Shown piece after piece: positions 54,252 to 63,086 of a stretch of 64,000 bases of DNA; within the stretch, counting starts at the first letter, position 1; each line of letters starts with the position of its first letter. The stretch covers positions 62,001 to 126,000 of the forward strand of contig NZ_NWSX01000015.1 of NCBI RefSeq assembly GCF_002531825.1. The letters run 5' to 3'. This stretch comes from Rhizobium sp. J15 (GTDB lineage Bacteria; Pseudomonadota; Alphaproteobacteria; Rhizobiales; Rhizobiaceae). Under the pieces are notes generated by a model, which was given only the letters and a program-made list of their open reading frames with translations, was not told where the DNA came from and searched no databases. The position numbers and the translations under genes are program-made.

Positions 54252-54266
54252 GCAAACCCCGTGCCA
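54252..54266 (-). promoter_or_regulatory. Sigma-54 promoter of the nitrate operon
   Basis: On minus TGGCACGGGGTTTGC: GG and GC of the -24/-12 boxes are exactly 10 bases apart, a near-perfect match to TGGCAC-N5-TTGC. Transcription would begin near 54240, giving a leader of about 260 bases that contains P1, P2 and the terminator. Confidence 0.8.
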
Positions 54267-54411
54267 GTTTTCTGGATATGTTTCATCGTCTTGAAAATAA
54301 AAGATTTTCTCTGACTCTGGTATCTGCATGTTTTTGAGGCTGTCTATAGCCGTGCAAATCTTTTGTGCGTTGCGATGGGGCTTGCTGGCGTTTTGTGCAG
54401 ACCGGCACGGT

Positions 54412-55689
54412 TCAGATCTCCTCGCAGCCGGAAGCGAAGGGCAGGGCGCTCCTGACGGCAAAACCTGCGACGTAATCGGGCAGCCTTGTCGGATCGAAGA
54501 CGTGGCCGTCCATGAAACGGTCGCCCTCATCGTTGCCCTCGATGCGAATGTCGGCGTCATCGGGCGCATGGCTGTCGCCGAGGGCCGCGCGATAGAGATC
54601 CGGGCGATAGGCCGATGCGGCGGCCCGCGCCTTGTTGAGGCTCGCCTCGGCCTGGCCCCAGCGGATCATCTGGCTGTAGATCCACAGTGCTTGGCTTGGC
54701 CGGGGATAGTTGGCGAAACCGGAATGGAACTGGAAATAATCGGCGATGACGCGCCGGTCGCCGCTGGCGTCGAGGCTGAATTCGCCGGCGAGCACGCGGC
54801 GGATGATATCGACGGGAGCGGCGATATAGCGGGGATCGGCGAGGGCGGCCGCCAGCGCGTCATGATTTTCCCGCTGGTCGCACCAGCGTGCTGCGGCATC
54901 GAGCGCGACGATCAGCCGGGAAACGGTTTCCGGACGGCTTTCGGCCCAGTCCGGCCGCATGCCGATGACTTTTTCCGGGGCTGACGGCCAGATGTCCTGC
55001 TTGGCGGCGACGATGCGGCCGATGCCGCGCTCCGAGGCGATCATGTTCCACGGCGCGCCGACGCAGAAGCCCTCGATTGCGCCGGCCGCCAATGCGTCAG
55101 AAGTCAGCGGCGGCGGTACGACGACGAGCTTGACGTCCTTGTCGGGATCGATGCCGCCGGCGGCCAGCCAGTAGCGAAATTCGTAATTGTGCGAAGAGAA
55201 GGGATAGGTGACGCCGAAGGTCGGCGGCGGCTCGCCACGCGCCTTCATCTCCGCCAGCACCTTCGCAAGCGCATGGGCACTGTCGAGCGCGCTCGCCGTT
55301 TCCGGCAATCCGGCACCGCCCCGCATCCTCTCGAAGAGCCGCATCGACAGCGTGATCGCATTGCCGCCGCGCCCGAGGGAAAAGGGCGTGATCGTCGGCG
55401 ACGGATTGGAGCCGAGGCCGAGCATGGAGGCGACGGGCATCGGCGAGAGCATATGGGCGATGTCGAACTGGCGAAACGCCAGACGGTCACGAACATTCGC
55501 CCAGGAAACGTCCTTGACGAGATCGAGTGTCAGGCCTTCCTTCCGCGCGAAGCCGAATTCCGCCGCCGCGATCAGCACCGATGCGTCGACGAGCGGAATG
55601 AAACCCGCCCGCAGCACCTTTGCTCCCTCGTTGTTGACATGCGCGGGCGAGGGCAGCCCGCCGCTGGAACTGGCGGTCTTCGTCATCAT
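54412..55689 (-). CDS. nasS: Nitrate/nitrite sensor NasS
   Basis: From ATG 55689 this is a 425-residue protein with the NrtA/NasS-type periplasmic-binding fold (LRAGFIPLVDASVLIAAAEFG, IEGFCVGAPWNM, SRLIVALDAAARWCD). It has no signal peptide, so it is cytoplasmic, as NasS is. NasS holds NasT inactive and lets go when nitrate or nitrite binds. It follows nasT by 40 bases. Confidence 0.9.
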   Translation of the reverse strand: MMTKTASSSGGLPSPAHVNNEGAKVLRAGFIPLVDASVLIAAAEFGFARKEGLTLDLVKDVSWANVRDRLAFRQFDIAHMLSPMPVASMLGLGSNPSPTITPFSLGRGGNAITLSMRLFERMRGGAGLPETASALDSAHALAKVLAEMKARGEPPPTFGVTYPFSSHNYEFRYWLAAGGIDPDKDVKLVVVPPPLTSDALAAGAIEGFCVGAPWNMIASERGIGRIVAAKQDIWPSAPEKVIGMRPDWAESRPETVSRLIVALDAAARWCDQRENHDALAAALADPRYIAAPVDIIRRVLAGEFSLDASGDRRVIADYFQFHSGFANYPRPSQALWIYSQMIRWGQAEASLNKARAAASAYRPDLYRAALGDSHAPDDADIRIEGNDEGDRFMDGHVFDPTRLPDYVAGFAVRSALPFASGCEEI

Positions 55690-55729
55690 ATCCACTCCGG
55701 TTTCCTCCGGAAATTTAGGCAGCCGGCCA

Positions 55730-56317
55730 TCACATCAAAAGTCCCGCAGCGGTGACAACGCTCTGGGCGATTTCCGACATCTTTTTCTTTTCGTTCATCG
55801 CCGTCTGGCGCAGCAGGGCGAAAGCTTCTTCCTCGGACAGGCCGCGCATCTTCATCAATATGCCTTTGGCACGCTCGATCAGCTTGCGTTCTTCCAGCGC
55901 CGAGCGTGCGTCGGCCAGCTCCCGCTGCAGCCGGCTGAAGGCGTTGAAGCGGCTGACGGCCATGTCGAGGATCGGTTTGACGCGTTCCTTCTTCAGCCCG
56001 TCGACGATATAGGCCGAGACGCCTGCATCGACGGCAGCCTCGATCGAAGCCGTATCGGAGCGGTCGACGAACATGGCGATCGGGCGGGAGACCGTGCGTG
56101 TCAGCTGGAACAGATGCTCCATCATGTCACGGTTGGGATTTTCGATGTCGATGATGATCACATCGGGCGTGAGCGTCTCGATGATTCGGGCGATGCCGTT
56201 GACCTCGTGCACCACGGTGACGCGCGCGTGCCCTGCCTCGCGCAGCCCTTCCTCGATGATGGAGGCGCGGATGGCATTTTCGTCGATCACCAGAATAGTC
56301 AGATCGCGGTGCGTCAT
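55730..56317 (-). CDS. nasT: ANTAR-domain antitermination regulator NasT
   Basis: This 195-residue protein has a receiver-like N-terminal domain (LTILVIDENAIRASIIEEGL, DVIIIDIENPNRDMMEHL) and a C-terminal ANTAR RNA-binding domain (LIERAKGILMKMRGLSEEEAF, ALLRQTAMNEKKKM). It binds the two-hairpin leader of the nitrate operon and stops the terminator from forming. It is encoded in one operon with nasS. Confidence 0.93.
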   Translation of the reverse strand: MTHRDLTILVIDENAIRASIIEEGLREAGHARVTVVHEVNGIARIIETLTPDVIIIDIENPNRDMMEHLFQLTRTVSRPIAMFVDRSDTASIEAAVDAGVSAYIVDGLKKERVKPILDMAVSRFNAFSRLQRELADARSALEERKLIERAKGILMKMRGLSEEEAFALLRQTAMNEKKKMSEIAQSVVTAAGLLM

Positions 56318-56718
56318 GCCCTATTTATGACGCGCTGCAGCAATTTTGGCAAGTTGTCCGCCCGAAAACTGTGCAAAAATAAATGCGCACAAAATTTAAT
56401 CAATATGCCTTGCTTTCGAGCGCCTTGCCTGTTGGGTGCGCCTGCTCGTTTTGGCAGAGCCGACTAAAAACCCGGTCTTTTCATCGCGCCGGACGGCCGG
56501 GAAAAATAATGCCGGAGCGGGCTGTAAATCGAAAGAGCATGCCTTCGGTTCTCGTGCTATATATTTTAAAGAAATGCAGCGAAAACCTTGGGATGGGAAA
56601 GTTTTCTGCTCGCAGCCGATGCTATCACGACGATCGCAATTCCAAGACTTCTGCGGCAGGCCGTTCCATGACCGCCATTTGAGAGAACGAAACCCAACAA
56701 CGGCTTGGAGGGCCGACC
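56318..56718. other. Intergenic region between nasT and peroxiredoxin gene
   Basis: This is a 401-base stretch without a convincing gene. Near nasT there is an AT-rich section with GTGC and GCAC half-motifs (about 56385-56402) that may hold the nasT promoter. A 99-codon frame on plus at 56383-56682 has no ribosome site and no recognisable product. I see no other repeat or RNA. Confidence 0.5.
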
Positions 56719-57378
56719 ATGAGCTTACGTATCAACGACATCGCTCCCGACTTTACCGCCGATACGACGCAGGGACCGATCAGCTTCCATGAATGGATCG
56801 GCAACGGCTGGGCCGTCCTGTTCTCGCACCCGAAAAATTTTACGCCCGTCTGCACGACGGAGCTCGGCGCCATGGCCGGGCTTGCGGGAGAATTTTCCAA
56901 GCGCGGCGCCAAGATCATCGGCATCTCCGTCGATCCTGTCGAAAGCCATGCCAAGTGGAAGGGTGATATCAAGACCGCGACCGGCTTCGACGTCGAATAT
57001 CCTTTGATCGGCGACAAGGACCTCAAGGTCGCCAAGCTTTACGACATGCTGCCGGCCGGCGCCGGCGACAGCTCGGAAGGCCGCACGCCTGCCGACAATG
57101 CGACGGTGCGCTCGGTTTTCATCATCGGCCCTGACAAGAAGATCAAGCTGATCCTCACCTATCCGATGACGACGGGCCGCAATTTCAACGAGATCCTTCG
57201 CGCCATCGATTCCATACAGCTGACGGCCAAGCACCAGGTGGCGACGCCGGCGAACTGGAACCAGGGCGAGGACGTCATTATCACCGCGGCGGTTTCCAAC
57301 GAAGACGCCATCACCCGGTTCGGCTCTTTCGATACGGTTCTGCCCTATCTCAGAAAGACCAAGCAGCCGACGGCCTGA
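56719..57378 (+). CDS. Peroxiredoxin, 1-Cys (Prx6) type
   Basis: This 219-residue antioxidant enzyme reduces peroxides. The peroxidatic Cys is in FTPVCTTELGAMAG, with the catalytic Arg in the later NATVRSVFIIGPD. The C-terminal extension (ATPANWNQGEDVII) is typical for the Prx6 type; no resolving Cys is seen. It starts after GGAGG and is followed by a terminator, so it is a single-gene unit. Confidence 0.93.
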   Translation: MSLRINDIAPDFTADTTQGPISFHEWIGNGWAVLFSHPKNFTPVCTTELGAMAGLAGEFSKRGAKIIGISVDPVESHAKWKGDIKTATGFDVEYPLIGDKDLKVAKLYDMLPAGAGDSSEGRTPADNATVRSVFIIGPDKKIKLILTYPMTTGRNFNEILRAIDSIQLTAKHQVATPANWNQGEDVIITAAVSNEDAITRFGSFDTVLPYLRKTKQPTA

Positions 57379-57396
57379 TCGCCGGTTCAAGCCTTC

Positions 57397-57428
57397 AAGC
57401 CGCCGAGGCCCTGGCCCGGCGGCTTTTT
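57397..57428 (+). terminator. Intrinsic terminator of the peroxiredoxin gene
   Basis: AAGCCGCC (57397-57404) pairs with GGCGGCTT (57418-57425), followed by a T-run of five. It lies 18 bases after the stop. Confidence 0.85.
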
Positions 57429-57539
57429 CGTGCCAATGCAGGGATTCGCGCGCAGATTTCGAAATAGGGAAGCCTCGCGTCTTGATCGATGCTATCTAGG
57501 ATCAGCGTCGCGATGGAAGTTCGAACCTGCTGAGATCCG

Positions 57540-58496
57540 ATGATAGGGCGAAAGCGTCAGTCCGGCTTTGGGAGGAGATCGGCGAAGGCCATGCTTTCGC
57601 TTTGCCTTCTGTTTTCCGCCGTCGATGCGGGAAAGGCGCAGCCGGAAGGCAGCGATGCGCCGCCGGCGTGCCTTTATTCCGGGCCTTCGGCCGCGGAATC
57701 GGGCGAACCGCTGTGCATCCGCAAGGAGAGTTTCAACCGCGATCTTTGCGTTGCGATCGAGCATTTCGCTAAGGCCAATCAATTGCCGCCGGATTATTTC
57801 GCCCGTCTCATCTGGCGGGAGAGCACCTTTCGCCCCGATGCTGTCAGTATCAAGGGCGCGCAGGGGATTGCACAATTCATGCCGGGAACGGCGAAGCTTC
57901 GTGGGCTCGAAGACAGCTACGAGGTGCTGGAAGCCTTGCGGAAATCGGCGCAGTATCTCGATGAATTGCGCAATCGGTTCGGCAATCTCGGCCTTGCTGC
58001 CGCCGCCTACAATGCCGGCGAAACCGGCCTTGCCTCCTACCTCAGATCAGGCAGATTGCCTTTCGAAACGCGCAGCTACGTCATGGCGATCACCGCGCAT
58101 ACGGTCGACGAGTGGAAGGATAACCCGCCGGAGGAAGCGGCAGCTCCGCTCGACAAGGACAAATCGTTCCTCGACAGCTGCGCGGCGCTTGCCGAAAGGC
58201 GGACATTGAAGGACGCGCCCTGGCGTCCGGAAGGCGACTGGGCTCCCTGGGGCGTCCAGCTTGCGGCGCATGCGGATGTCGCGGTGGCCCGGCGCCTTTT
58301 CCTCGATGCCGTAGAGGATCTGCCCGCGCCATTGAATGCGGAACAGCCGCTGATCCTGCGCCAGCGCGATCGCAGCTTCGGCTTCCGCCCGCGTTATGCA
58401 GCCCGTATCGCCCGACAGACGCGCATGGAGGCCAACGACATCTGCAATCAGATCCGCAGGCATGGCGGCACATGCCTCGTTTTCAGGAATCGATAG
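57540..58496 (+). CDS. Lytic murein transglycosylase (SLT domain)
   Basis: This 318-residue exported protein has an N-terminal signal-like segment (AMLSLCLLFSAVDAGKA). The SLT domain has FARLIWRESTFRPDAVS with the catalytic Glu, KGAQGIAQFMPGTA, and AAAAYNAGETGLASYL. A C-terminal region of about 150 residues has no known domain. It cleaves peptidoglycan in the periplasm. ATG 57540 overlaps no other gene. Confidence 0.88.
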   Translation: MIGRKRQSGFGRRSAKAMLSLCLLFSAVDAGKAQPEGSDAPPACLYSGPSAAESGEPLCIRKESFNRDLCVAIEHFAKANQLPPDYFARLIWRESTFRPDAVSIKGAQGIAQFMPGTAKLRGLEDSYEVLEALRKSAQYLDELRNRFGNLGLAAAAYNAGETGLASYLRSGRLPFETRSYVMAITAHTVDEWKDNPPEEAAAPLDKDKSFLDSCAALAERRTLKDAPWRPEGDWAPWGVQLAAHADVAVARRLFLDAVEDLPAPLNAEQPLILRQRDRSFGFRPRYAARIARQTRMEANDICNQIRRHGGTCLVFRNR

Positions 58497-58583
58497 CGGC
58501 GCGCTGCCGATGGCGAAATGTCTCCTTGCAGGATCGCGGAGCCACGCCACATATTCGACGCGGATCACGCCAAGGGAGGAACG

Positions 58584-59540
58584 ATGATGCGGGTTTTGGT
58601 AATCGGAGCGACGGGACATGTCGGAACCTATCTCGTTCCCCGTCTGGTAGAGGCAGGTCACGACGTCATCACCATCAGCCGCGGCGCGGCAAAGCCTTAT
58701 ACGGAAAACCGCGCCTGGGCTTCCGTCGATCAGCGGCAGATGGATCGGGCGGGAATGGAGCGGACTGGCGAGTTCGGTCCGGCCGTGCGCGCACTGAAAG
58801 CCGATATCGTCATCGACATGATCTGCTTCACGCTGGAAAGCGCAAAACAGCTGGTGACGGCGCTGTCGGGCCATGTCGGGCATTTTCTGCATACCGGCAC
58901 GATCTGGACGCATGGCTACCCCGTGGCCGTGCCGACACGGGAGGAGACGCCGAAGTCTCCCTTCGGTGACTATGGCGTGCAGAAGGCGGCAATCGAAGCC
59001 TATCTGCTTCAGCAGGCAAGACTCGAGCGATTTTCGGCAACCATCATTCATCCCGGCCATATTGTCGGCGTCGGATGGGCGCCGCTCAATCCGGCCGGCA
59101 ATTTCAACCTGCAGGTCTTTTCGACGCTTGCCCGTGGCGAGGCCCTGGCTCTGCCCAATTTCGGCCTGGAGACCGTTCATCACGTCCATGCCGATGACGT
59201 GGCTGCCATGTTCATGGATGCGATCGCCAATTGGAATGCGTCGACCGGCGAAAGTTTCCATGCCGTTTCGGAGCAGGCCTTGACGCTTCGCGGCTATGCG
59301 GAAGCCATGTCGCGCTGGTTCGGCCATGAGCCGAAGCTCACCTTCGCGCCGTTCGACAGCTGGGCCGAAGGCGAGACGGCCGAGGACGCGGAGGCGACAT
59401 GGGAGCATATCGCCCGCAGCCCGAATTGCTCGATCGCCAAAGCCCGGCGCCTTCTTGGGTTTGCCCCGAGATACACATCCCTGCAGGCCGTGCAGGAATC
59501 GGTCGGTTGGCTACTCGGGCAAGGAAAGGTCATCAGCTAA
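58584..59540 (+). CDS. NAD-dependent epimerase/dehydratase-family protein
   Basis: This 318-residue protein from ATG 58584 (GGAGGAACG upstream) has the Rossmann loop VLVIGATGHVGTYLVPRL. The active-site Tyr/Lys is degraded (FGDYGVQKAAIEAYL fits YxxxK). The C-terminal part (VHADDVAAMFMDAI, FHAVSEQALTLRGYAEAMS) is the extended-SDR pattern. The substrate is unknown. Its last four bases overlap the glycerate kinase gene tail to tail. Confidence 0.85.
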   Translation: MMRVLVIGATGHVGTYLVPRLVEAGHDVITISRGAAKPYTENRAWASVDQRQMDRAGMERTGEFGPAVRALKADIVIDMICFTLESAKQLVTALSGHVGHFLHTGTIWTHGYPVAVPTREETPKSPFGDYGVQKAAIEAYLLQQARLERFSATIIHPGHIVGVGWAPLNPAGNFNLQVFSTLARGEALALPNFGLETVHHVHADDVAAMFMDAIANWNASTGESFHAVSEQALTLRGYAEAMSRWFGHEPKLTFAPFDSWAEGETAEDAEATWEHIARSPNCSIAKARRLLGFAPRYTSLQAVQESVGWLLGQGKVIS

Positions 59541-60802
59541 CGGATGAGGATTGCCCTGAAATCATTGACGTTGGTGCCGGTCGGCCCGGTCTCGAAGAGA
59601 TCGCCTATGGCCTTGAAGCCGGAATAGCTGTCATTGCCGTCGAGCAGGCGGCGGGGATCGAGGCTGGCGGCGCGCAGGCGCCTTATCGTGCCGCCATCGG
59701 CAAAGGCGCCGGCATTGTCCTCCGATCCGTCGATTCCGTCCGTATCCGCCGCGAGAAGATGAATGCCCTCGTGCCCGTCGATCACCAATGCCGCGGCTAG
59801 CGCAAATTCGCCGTTGCGCCCGCCCTTGCCGCCCTTGGCCCTCAGCGTCACTGTCGTCTCGCCGCCGGAAAGCATGACGACCGGCTTGGAAAACGGCCGG
59901 TCGCGGCCGAGCACTTCGCGGGCGATCGCGGCATGCACCTGCGCCACGTCGCGCGATTCTCCCTCGATCGCATCCGAGAGGATGACCGGGGTAACGCCCT
60001 GCGCCTTCGCCATGGCCGCTGCCGCTTCCAGCGACACGCCCGCCGAGGCGATGATGTGATGCTCGTGCCGCAAAAAGACCGGATCGTCCGGCCGCGGCGC
60101 ATCGGCCTTAGGTGAGTTCAGATGGTCGAGCGCCGCCTGCGGCAGCTGCAATCCATATTGCCGGACGATCTCCAGCGCCCGATGCCTGGTCGAGCCATCC
60201 GGCACCGTCGGCCCGGAGGCGACATGGGCAGGATTGTCGCCGGGAATATCCGAAACGATCAGGCTGACGACCCTTGCCTTGGTCGCCGCCGCAAGTCTCC
60301 CGCCCTTGATGGTGGAAAGATGCTTGCGCACGACATTCATCGCGGAAATCGGTGCGCCGGAGGCAAGCAGCATTTCGTTGAGGGCGATCTCGTCTTCGAG
60401 GGCGAGTCCTTCCGGCGGGGAAGGCAGCAGCGCCGAACCGCCGCCGCAGATCAGCGCGATCACCAGATCGTCTCCGGAAAGGCCGCGTACGGTCTCCATC
60501 AGCCGCCTTGCTGCAACAAGTCCTGCGGCATCCGGCACGGGATGGGCGGCCTCGATGATCTCGATGTCGCGCGTCTCGCAGCCATAGCCGTAGCGGGTGA
60601 CGACCAGCCCTTCGAGCTTTCCGTCCCAGACGCTCTCCAGCGCCCGCGCCATCTGCGCGGCACCCTTGCCCGCACCGATCACCACGGTCCTTCCCTTCGG
60701 CTTGGCAGGCAGATGCGCCTTGATGCCGGTCAGCGGATCGGCGGCGCTGACGGCGGCGTCGAACAGGCTTTTCAGGAAATCGCGGGGAGCGGTTGTCGTC
60801 AT
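59537..60802 (-). CDS. Glycerate 2-kinase (MOFRL-type)
   Basis: From ATG 60802 this is a 421-residue protein of the DUF4147/MOFRL family, which phosphorylates glycerate. Hallmarks are VVIGAGKGAAQMARAL, ALICGGGSALLPSPPEGL, NVVRKHLSTIKGGRLA and VMLSGGETTVTL, GRNGEFALAAAL. Older annotations call it hydroxypyruvate reductase (TtuD). A longer frame to 60964 has no ribosome site. It fits tartrate or glyoxylate catabolism. Confidence 0.9.
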   Translation of the reverse strand: MTTTAPRDFLKSLFDAAVSAADPLTGIKAHLPAKPKGRTVVIGAGKGAAQMARALESVWDGKLEGLVVTRYGYGCETRDIEIIEAAHPVPDAAGLVAARRLMETVRGLSGDDLVIALICGGGSALLPSPPEGLALEDEIALNEMLLASGAPISAMNVVRKHLSTIKGGRLAAATKARVVSLIVSDIPGDNPAHVASGPTVPDGSTRHRALEIVRQYGLQLPQAALDHLNSPKADAPRPDDPVFLRHEHHIIASAGVSLEAAAAMAKAQGVTPVILSDAIEGESRDVAQVHAAIAREVLGRDRPFSKPVVMLSGGETTVTLRAKGGKGGRNGEFALAAALVIDGHEGIHLLAADTDGIDGSEDNAGAFADGGTIRRLRAASLDPRRLLDGNDSYSGFKAIGDLFETGPTGTNVNDFRAILIR

Positions 60803-60992
60803 CGTGGTTTCTGCTGCCTCTATTATCGATCGTGATGCGGACTGTCGGCGTATCGACATGCCCGCGTCAAGGTTAAAGGCGCCGCCGATCGATGGCATTT
60901 GCGTCGTCCGAAGAGGATAGAAGGCGAAACGAATAGAAAGCCTTAACCATACTCCCGTAGACATCGAATGGAATCAGAGGAACCTGTGTTCG

Positions 60993-61289
60993 ATGGCTAC
61001 TGACATGACCCGCCGCCCCACCTCCCATGAAGGCAGGATTATTGCTTTTCCCGCCGCGATCGGAACGGCCAATATCGAGCGCTGTGCCCGTGAACTTGGC
61101 CGGCGGCATGGCGCGGATGCGCTGGAATTCTGGAAGGCCGAATGCCGCCGGTTTGCCGATCAGCTTTTGGCGGCCGGGGTGCCGGAGAGCGAAGTCGGCC
61201 AGCGGGTAATGCAGTTTCAGGGAGATGTGCAGGCCGAACTCGTGCTCAGCCACGAGAAGCGGGCTGTCGCGAAATCTCAAAAACGATAA
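60993..61289 (+). CDS. DUF6074-family small protein
   Basis: This 98-residue protein starts MATDMTRRPTSHEGRIIAFPA and contains GTANIERCARELGRRHGADALEFW in parts, a pattern I recall from small rhizobial proteins (DUF6074). It is helical and soluble, with no metal site. The start has a weak ribosome site (GGAACC upstream). It is followed by a terminator hairpin. Confidence 0.7.
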   Translation: MATDMTRRPTSHEGRIIAFPAAIGTANIERCARELGRRHGADALEFWKAECRRFADQLLAAGVPESEVGQRVMQFQGDVQAELVLSHEKRAVAKSQKR

Positions 61290-61337
61290 ATCAATTGCGC
61301 AAGAGCTCGAAAGAGCCGGCTGCTTTCGCCGCATGAA

Positions 61338-61368
61338 GGGCGCGGGCTCCTGCTCCGCGCCCCTATTT
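61338..61368 (+). terminator. GC-rich hairpin between convergent genes
   Basis: GGGCGCGG (61338-61345) pairs with CCGCGCCC (61355-61362), followed by CTATTT. It sits between the DUF6074 gene and the convergent membrane-protein gene and may serve both. Confidence 0.6.
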
Positions 61369-61372
61369 CATT

Positions 61373-62317
61373 CTAGCGCCGCGAGGCAATGATCAGGTCT
61401 TCCTCTTCATCGCGCTGCGATCCGCCAAGGGCTGCGGCGGCAGAGGCGATGAAGGCGCCGATCAGAAGCGACAGCGCGCCGAGCAAGGCCGTGGTGGAGG
61501 CTGCCTTGCGGGCCTCATCGGCGGCTTTCTTCGTGGCGACCTTGGCGTCGTCGATCCGCTTCAGCACTGCGTCGACACGCGCCCGCGCGTCAGCCTCGGC
61601 AAGGCCGGTCCGCGATGAGACGATCGTGGCGAGATAGGCCTTGTCGTCATCCGGAATTTGTCCCTGGGCGGCCCCGTTCAGCAGGATACGGGATACCTCC
61701 GAGGTCGCGGCAGCATCATTGGATGTTGCCTGGGCGCGTGCCTGGTCGGGACGCAGCAATGCGTCGGTAAAATAGGCCGTGGACAAATCCAGCGGCGAAT
61801 CTGCCGACGATGCTGCCGCTGTGCCGGCGACGGTGGCGGTCGAGCCGACGGCTTGTGCTGCCGAACCCACTGCTTGCGCGCCTGCGCCGGCGAGCGACGT
61901 CAGCGATGAGGTGAGAAATCCGGCGACGAAGACCGTTGCCAGCGCCCAGCTTATGAAACCATGGGCGGTGTCGCGAAAGAAGACCTCGTCGGTGTGGACG
62001 GCGGCCCACTTCGTGCGCAGCCGGCCGGTAATATAGCCGCCGAGCGCCGAAGAAAGCCATTGCACGACGACGAGCCAGATCGCCGCCGTCACGCCGAGTG
62101 TGCCGAGCGAAGCGCTTTCTCCCGACCAGGGCGACACCATGGTCAACCCGACGCCCGAACCCAGCAGCAAAAGGATGAGCGTCACTGCAATGGCCGCGGC
62201 CGCACCTGCGAAGATGGGGCCCCATGTCATGGCGGATTTGGAGGATTCGACCGGAGCGACGACCTCTCCGGAAACCGGAACGATGGCCTCTCTGGAACCT
62301 GTCATTGAAACCGACAT
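61373..62317 (-). CDS. Hypothetical membrane protein
   Basis: This 314-residue protein has membrane segments near residues 33-60 (GPIFAGAAAAIAVTLILLLL), 72-95 (LGVTAAIWLVVVQWLSSALGGYI) and 118-140 (GFISWALATVFVAGFLTSSL), and one near the C-terminus (ALLGALSLLIGAFIASAAAAL), before a charged end. An Ala-rich helical region lies between. It starts 9 bases after the 25-residue protein gene, so both share the EcfG-type promoter. The family is common in rhizobia; no function is known. Confidence 0.8.
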   Translation of the reverse strand: MSVSMTGSREAIVPVSGEVVAPVESSKSAMTWGPIFAGAAAAIAVTLILLLLGSGVGLTMVSPWSGESASLGTLGVTAAIWLVVVQWLSSALGGYITGRLRTKWAAVHTDEVFFRDTAHGFISWALATVFVAGFLTSSLTSLAGAGAQAVGSAAQAVGSTATVAGTAAASSADSPLDLSTAYFTDALLRPDQARAQATSNDAAATSEVSRILLNGAAQGQIPDDDKAYLATIVSSRTGLAEADARARVDAVLKRIDDAKVATKKAADEARKAASTTALLGALSLLIGAFIASAAAALGGSQRDEEEDLIIASRR

Positions 62318-62326
62318 GATCCGATC

Positions 62327-62404
62327 CTATCGCATGAACAGAGCCAGAAGGATGATGATCGGCAGCGGAACGCCGAGCAGCCAAAGTAGAATACCGCGAC
62401 CCAT
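62327..62404 (-). CDS. 25-residue membrane protein
   Basis: ATG 62404 follows AGGAGG. The product is almost wholly hydrophobic (MGRGILLWLLGVPLPIIILL, then ALFMR), a single membrane helix. I recall nearly identical tiny proteins in many proteobacteria. It lies in one operon with the membrane protein after it and behind a GGAAC-N17-GTT promoter. Confidence 0.7.
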   Translation of the reverse strand: MGRGILLWLLGVPLPIIILLALFMR

Positions 62405-62449
62405 GAGAGACCTCCTGTCAAAGCTGACGTTACGTGGTTGAGGCCATTT

Positions 62450-62474
62450 AACTTTTAACCCCGGCGTTTGTTCC
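62450..62474 (-). promoter_or_regulatory. EcfG-type promoter (GGAAC-N17-GTT)
   Basis: On minus GGAAC (62474-62470), 17 bases, GTT (62452-62450), 46 bases before the 25-residue protein start. It matches the general stress sigma factor consensus. Confidence 0.65.
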
Positions 62475-62518
62475 CGACGGCCGCGATCGGCCCTAGAAAC
62501 GACGACGCCTTCGCTCCT

Positions 62519-62788
62519 TCAATCGCGCGGCAACTTCTCGAGCAGGAGCAGATTGCCGGACCGATTACCGCATCCCCGACATGTGAGACGCCTGGCCAGC
62601 GTGGCGAGAGACAGCGTGTCGCCGCAGCGCCTGATAACGTCGCGCCGTTCGATCGGCGTTTGGTGACGGCAAGCCCGGCAACGGGCATGCATGACGAACC
62701 ATTGCGGCAAGGTCGCCAGCGCCTGCCTTTCGGTTTCGATGGCATAGCCGGCAGGGGGCTGAAGCTCGATGCTGCGACGATGTTTCAT
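62519..62788 (-). CDS. Small Cys-rich protein
   Basis: This 89-residue basic protein has Cys pairs CRACRHQ and CRGCGNR, which could form one zinc site. It starts at ATG 62788, with ACGAAG upstream, 7 bases after the end of the previous minus-strand gene, so the two are probably one operon. No family is recognised. Confidence 0.6.
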   Translation of the reverse strand: MKHRRSIELQPPAGYAIETERQALATLPQWFVMHARCRACRHQTPIERRDVIRRCGDTLSLATLARRLTCRGCGNRSGNLLLLEKLPRD

Positions 62789-62795
62789 CTTCGTT

Positions 62796-63005
62796 TCATC
62801 TTCGTTCGAAGGCCGGTGCCCATCCCCGCGTCATGCCGCGGCTCATCGCCCCTTCCGTTAGGGCAAGCTGAAGCCTGAGGTGACGGCAATCCAGCAGCAA
62901 TGTCGTGATGGCGGCACGGACATTCCCATCATGAAAGGCGACCACCGCGTCGACTTCTCCTTTCAGCGTTTCGTCCGCCAGTTTTTCGATTGTCTCAGGG
63001 CGCAC
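62796..63005 (-). CDS. Small hypothetical protein
   Basis: This 69-residue protein starts at GTG 63005 with AGGAG at good spacing. It is helical and has one Cys (VRAAITTLLLDCRHLRLQLAL). It is the first gene of the two-gene operon with the Cys-rich protein, behind a GGAAC-N16-CGTG motif. Confidence 0.6.
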   Translation of the reverse strand: MRPETIEKLADETLKGEVDAVVAFHDGNVRAAITTLLLDCRHLRLQLALTEGAMSRGMTRGWAPAFERR

Positions 63006-63061
63006 GGCCTCGATCTCCTTTCAGAGTTTTTCCAAACGCAGGTTTTCAGATTGGCGGCCGC

Positions 63062-63086
63062 CACGCCGATGTTCTTATTATGTTCC
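63062..63086 (-). promoter_or_regulatory. Possible EcfG-type promoter (GGAAC-N16-CGTG)
   Basis: On minus GGAAC (63086-63082), 16 bases, CGTG. The -35 is perfect, the -10 has one mismatch to CGTT. It lies about 57 bases before GTG 63005. Confidence 0.45.

Noticed and set aside
54301-54420. NtrC binding site upstream of the sigma-54 promoter
   Set aside because: GTGC and GCAC half-sites are present, but in the wrong order or as direct repeats compared with the GCAC-N7-GTGC consensus, so I do not call a site.
56383-56682. 99-codon plus frame between nasT and the peroxiredoxin gene
   Set aside because: It lacks a ribosome site and recognisable features, and the region has promoter-like AT-rich sequence.
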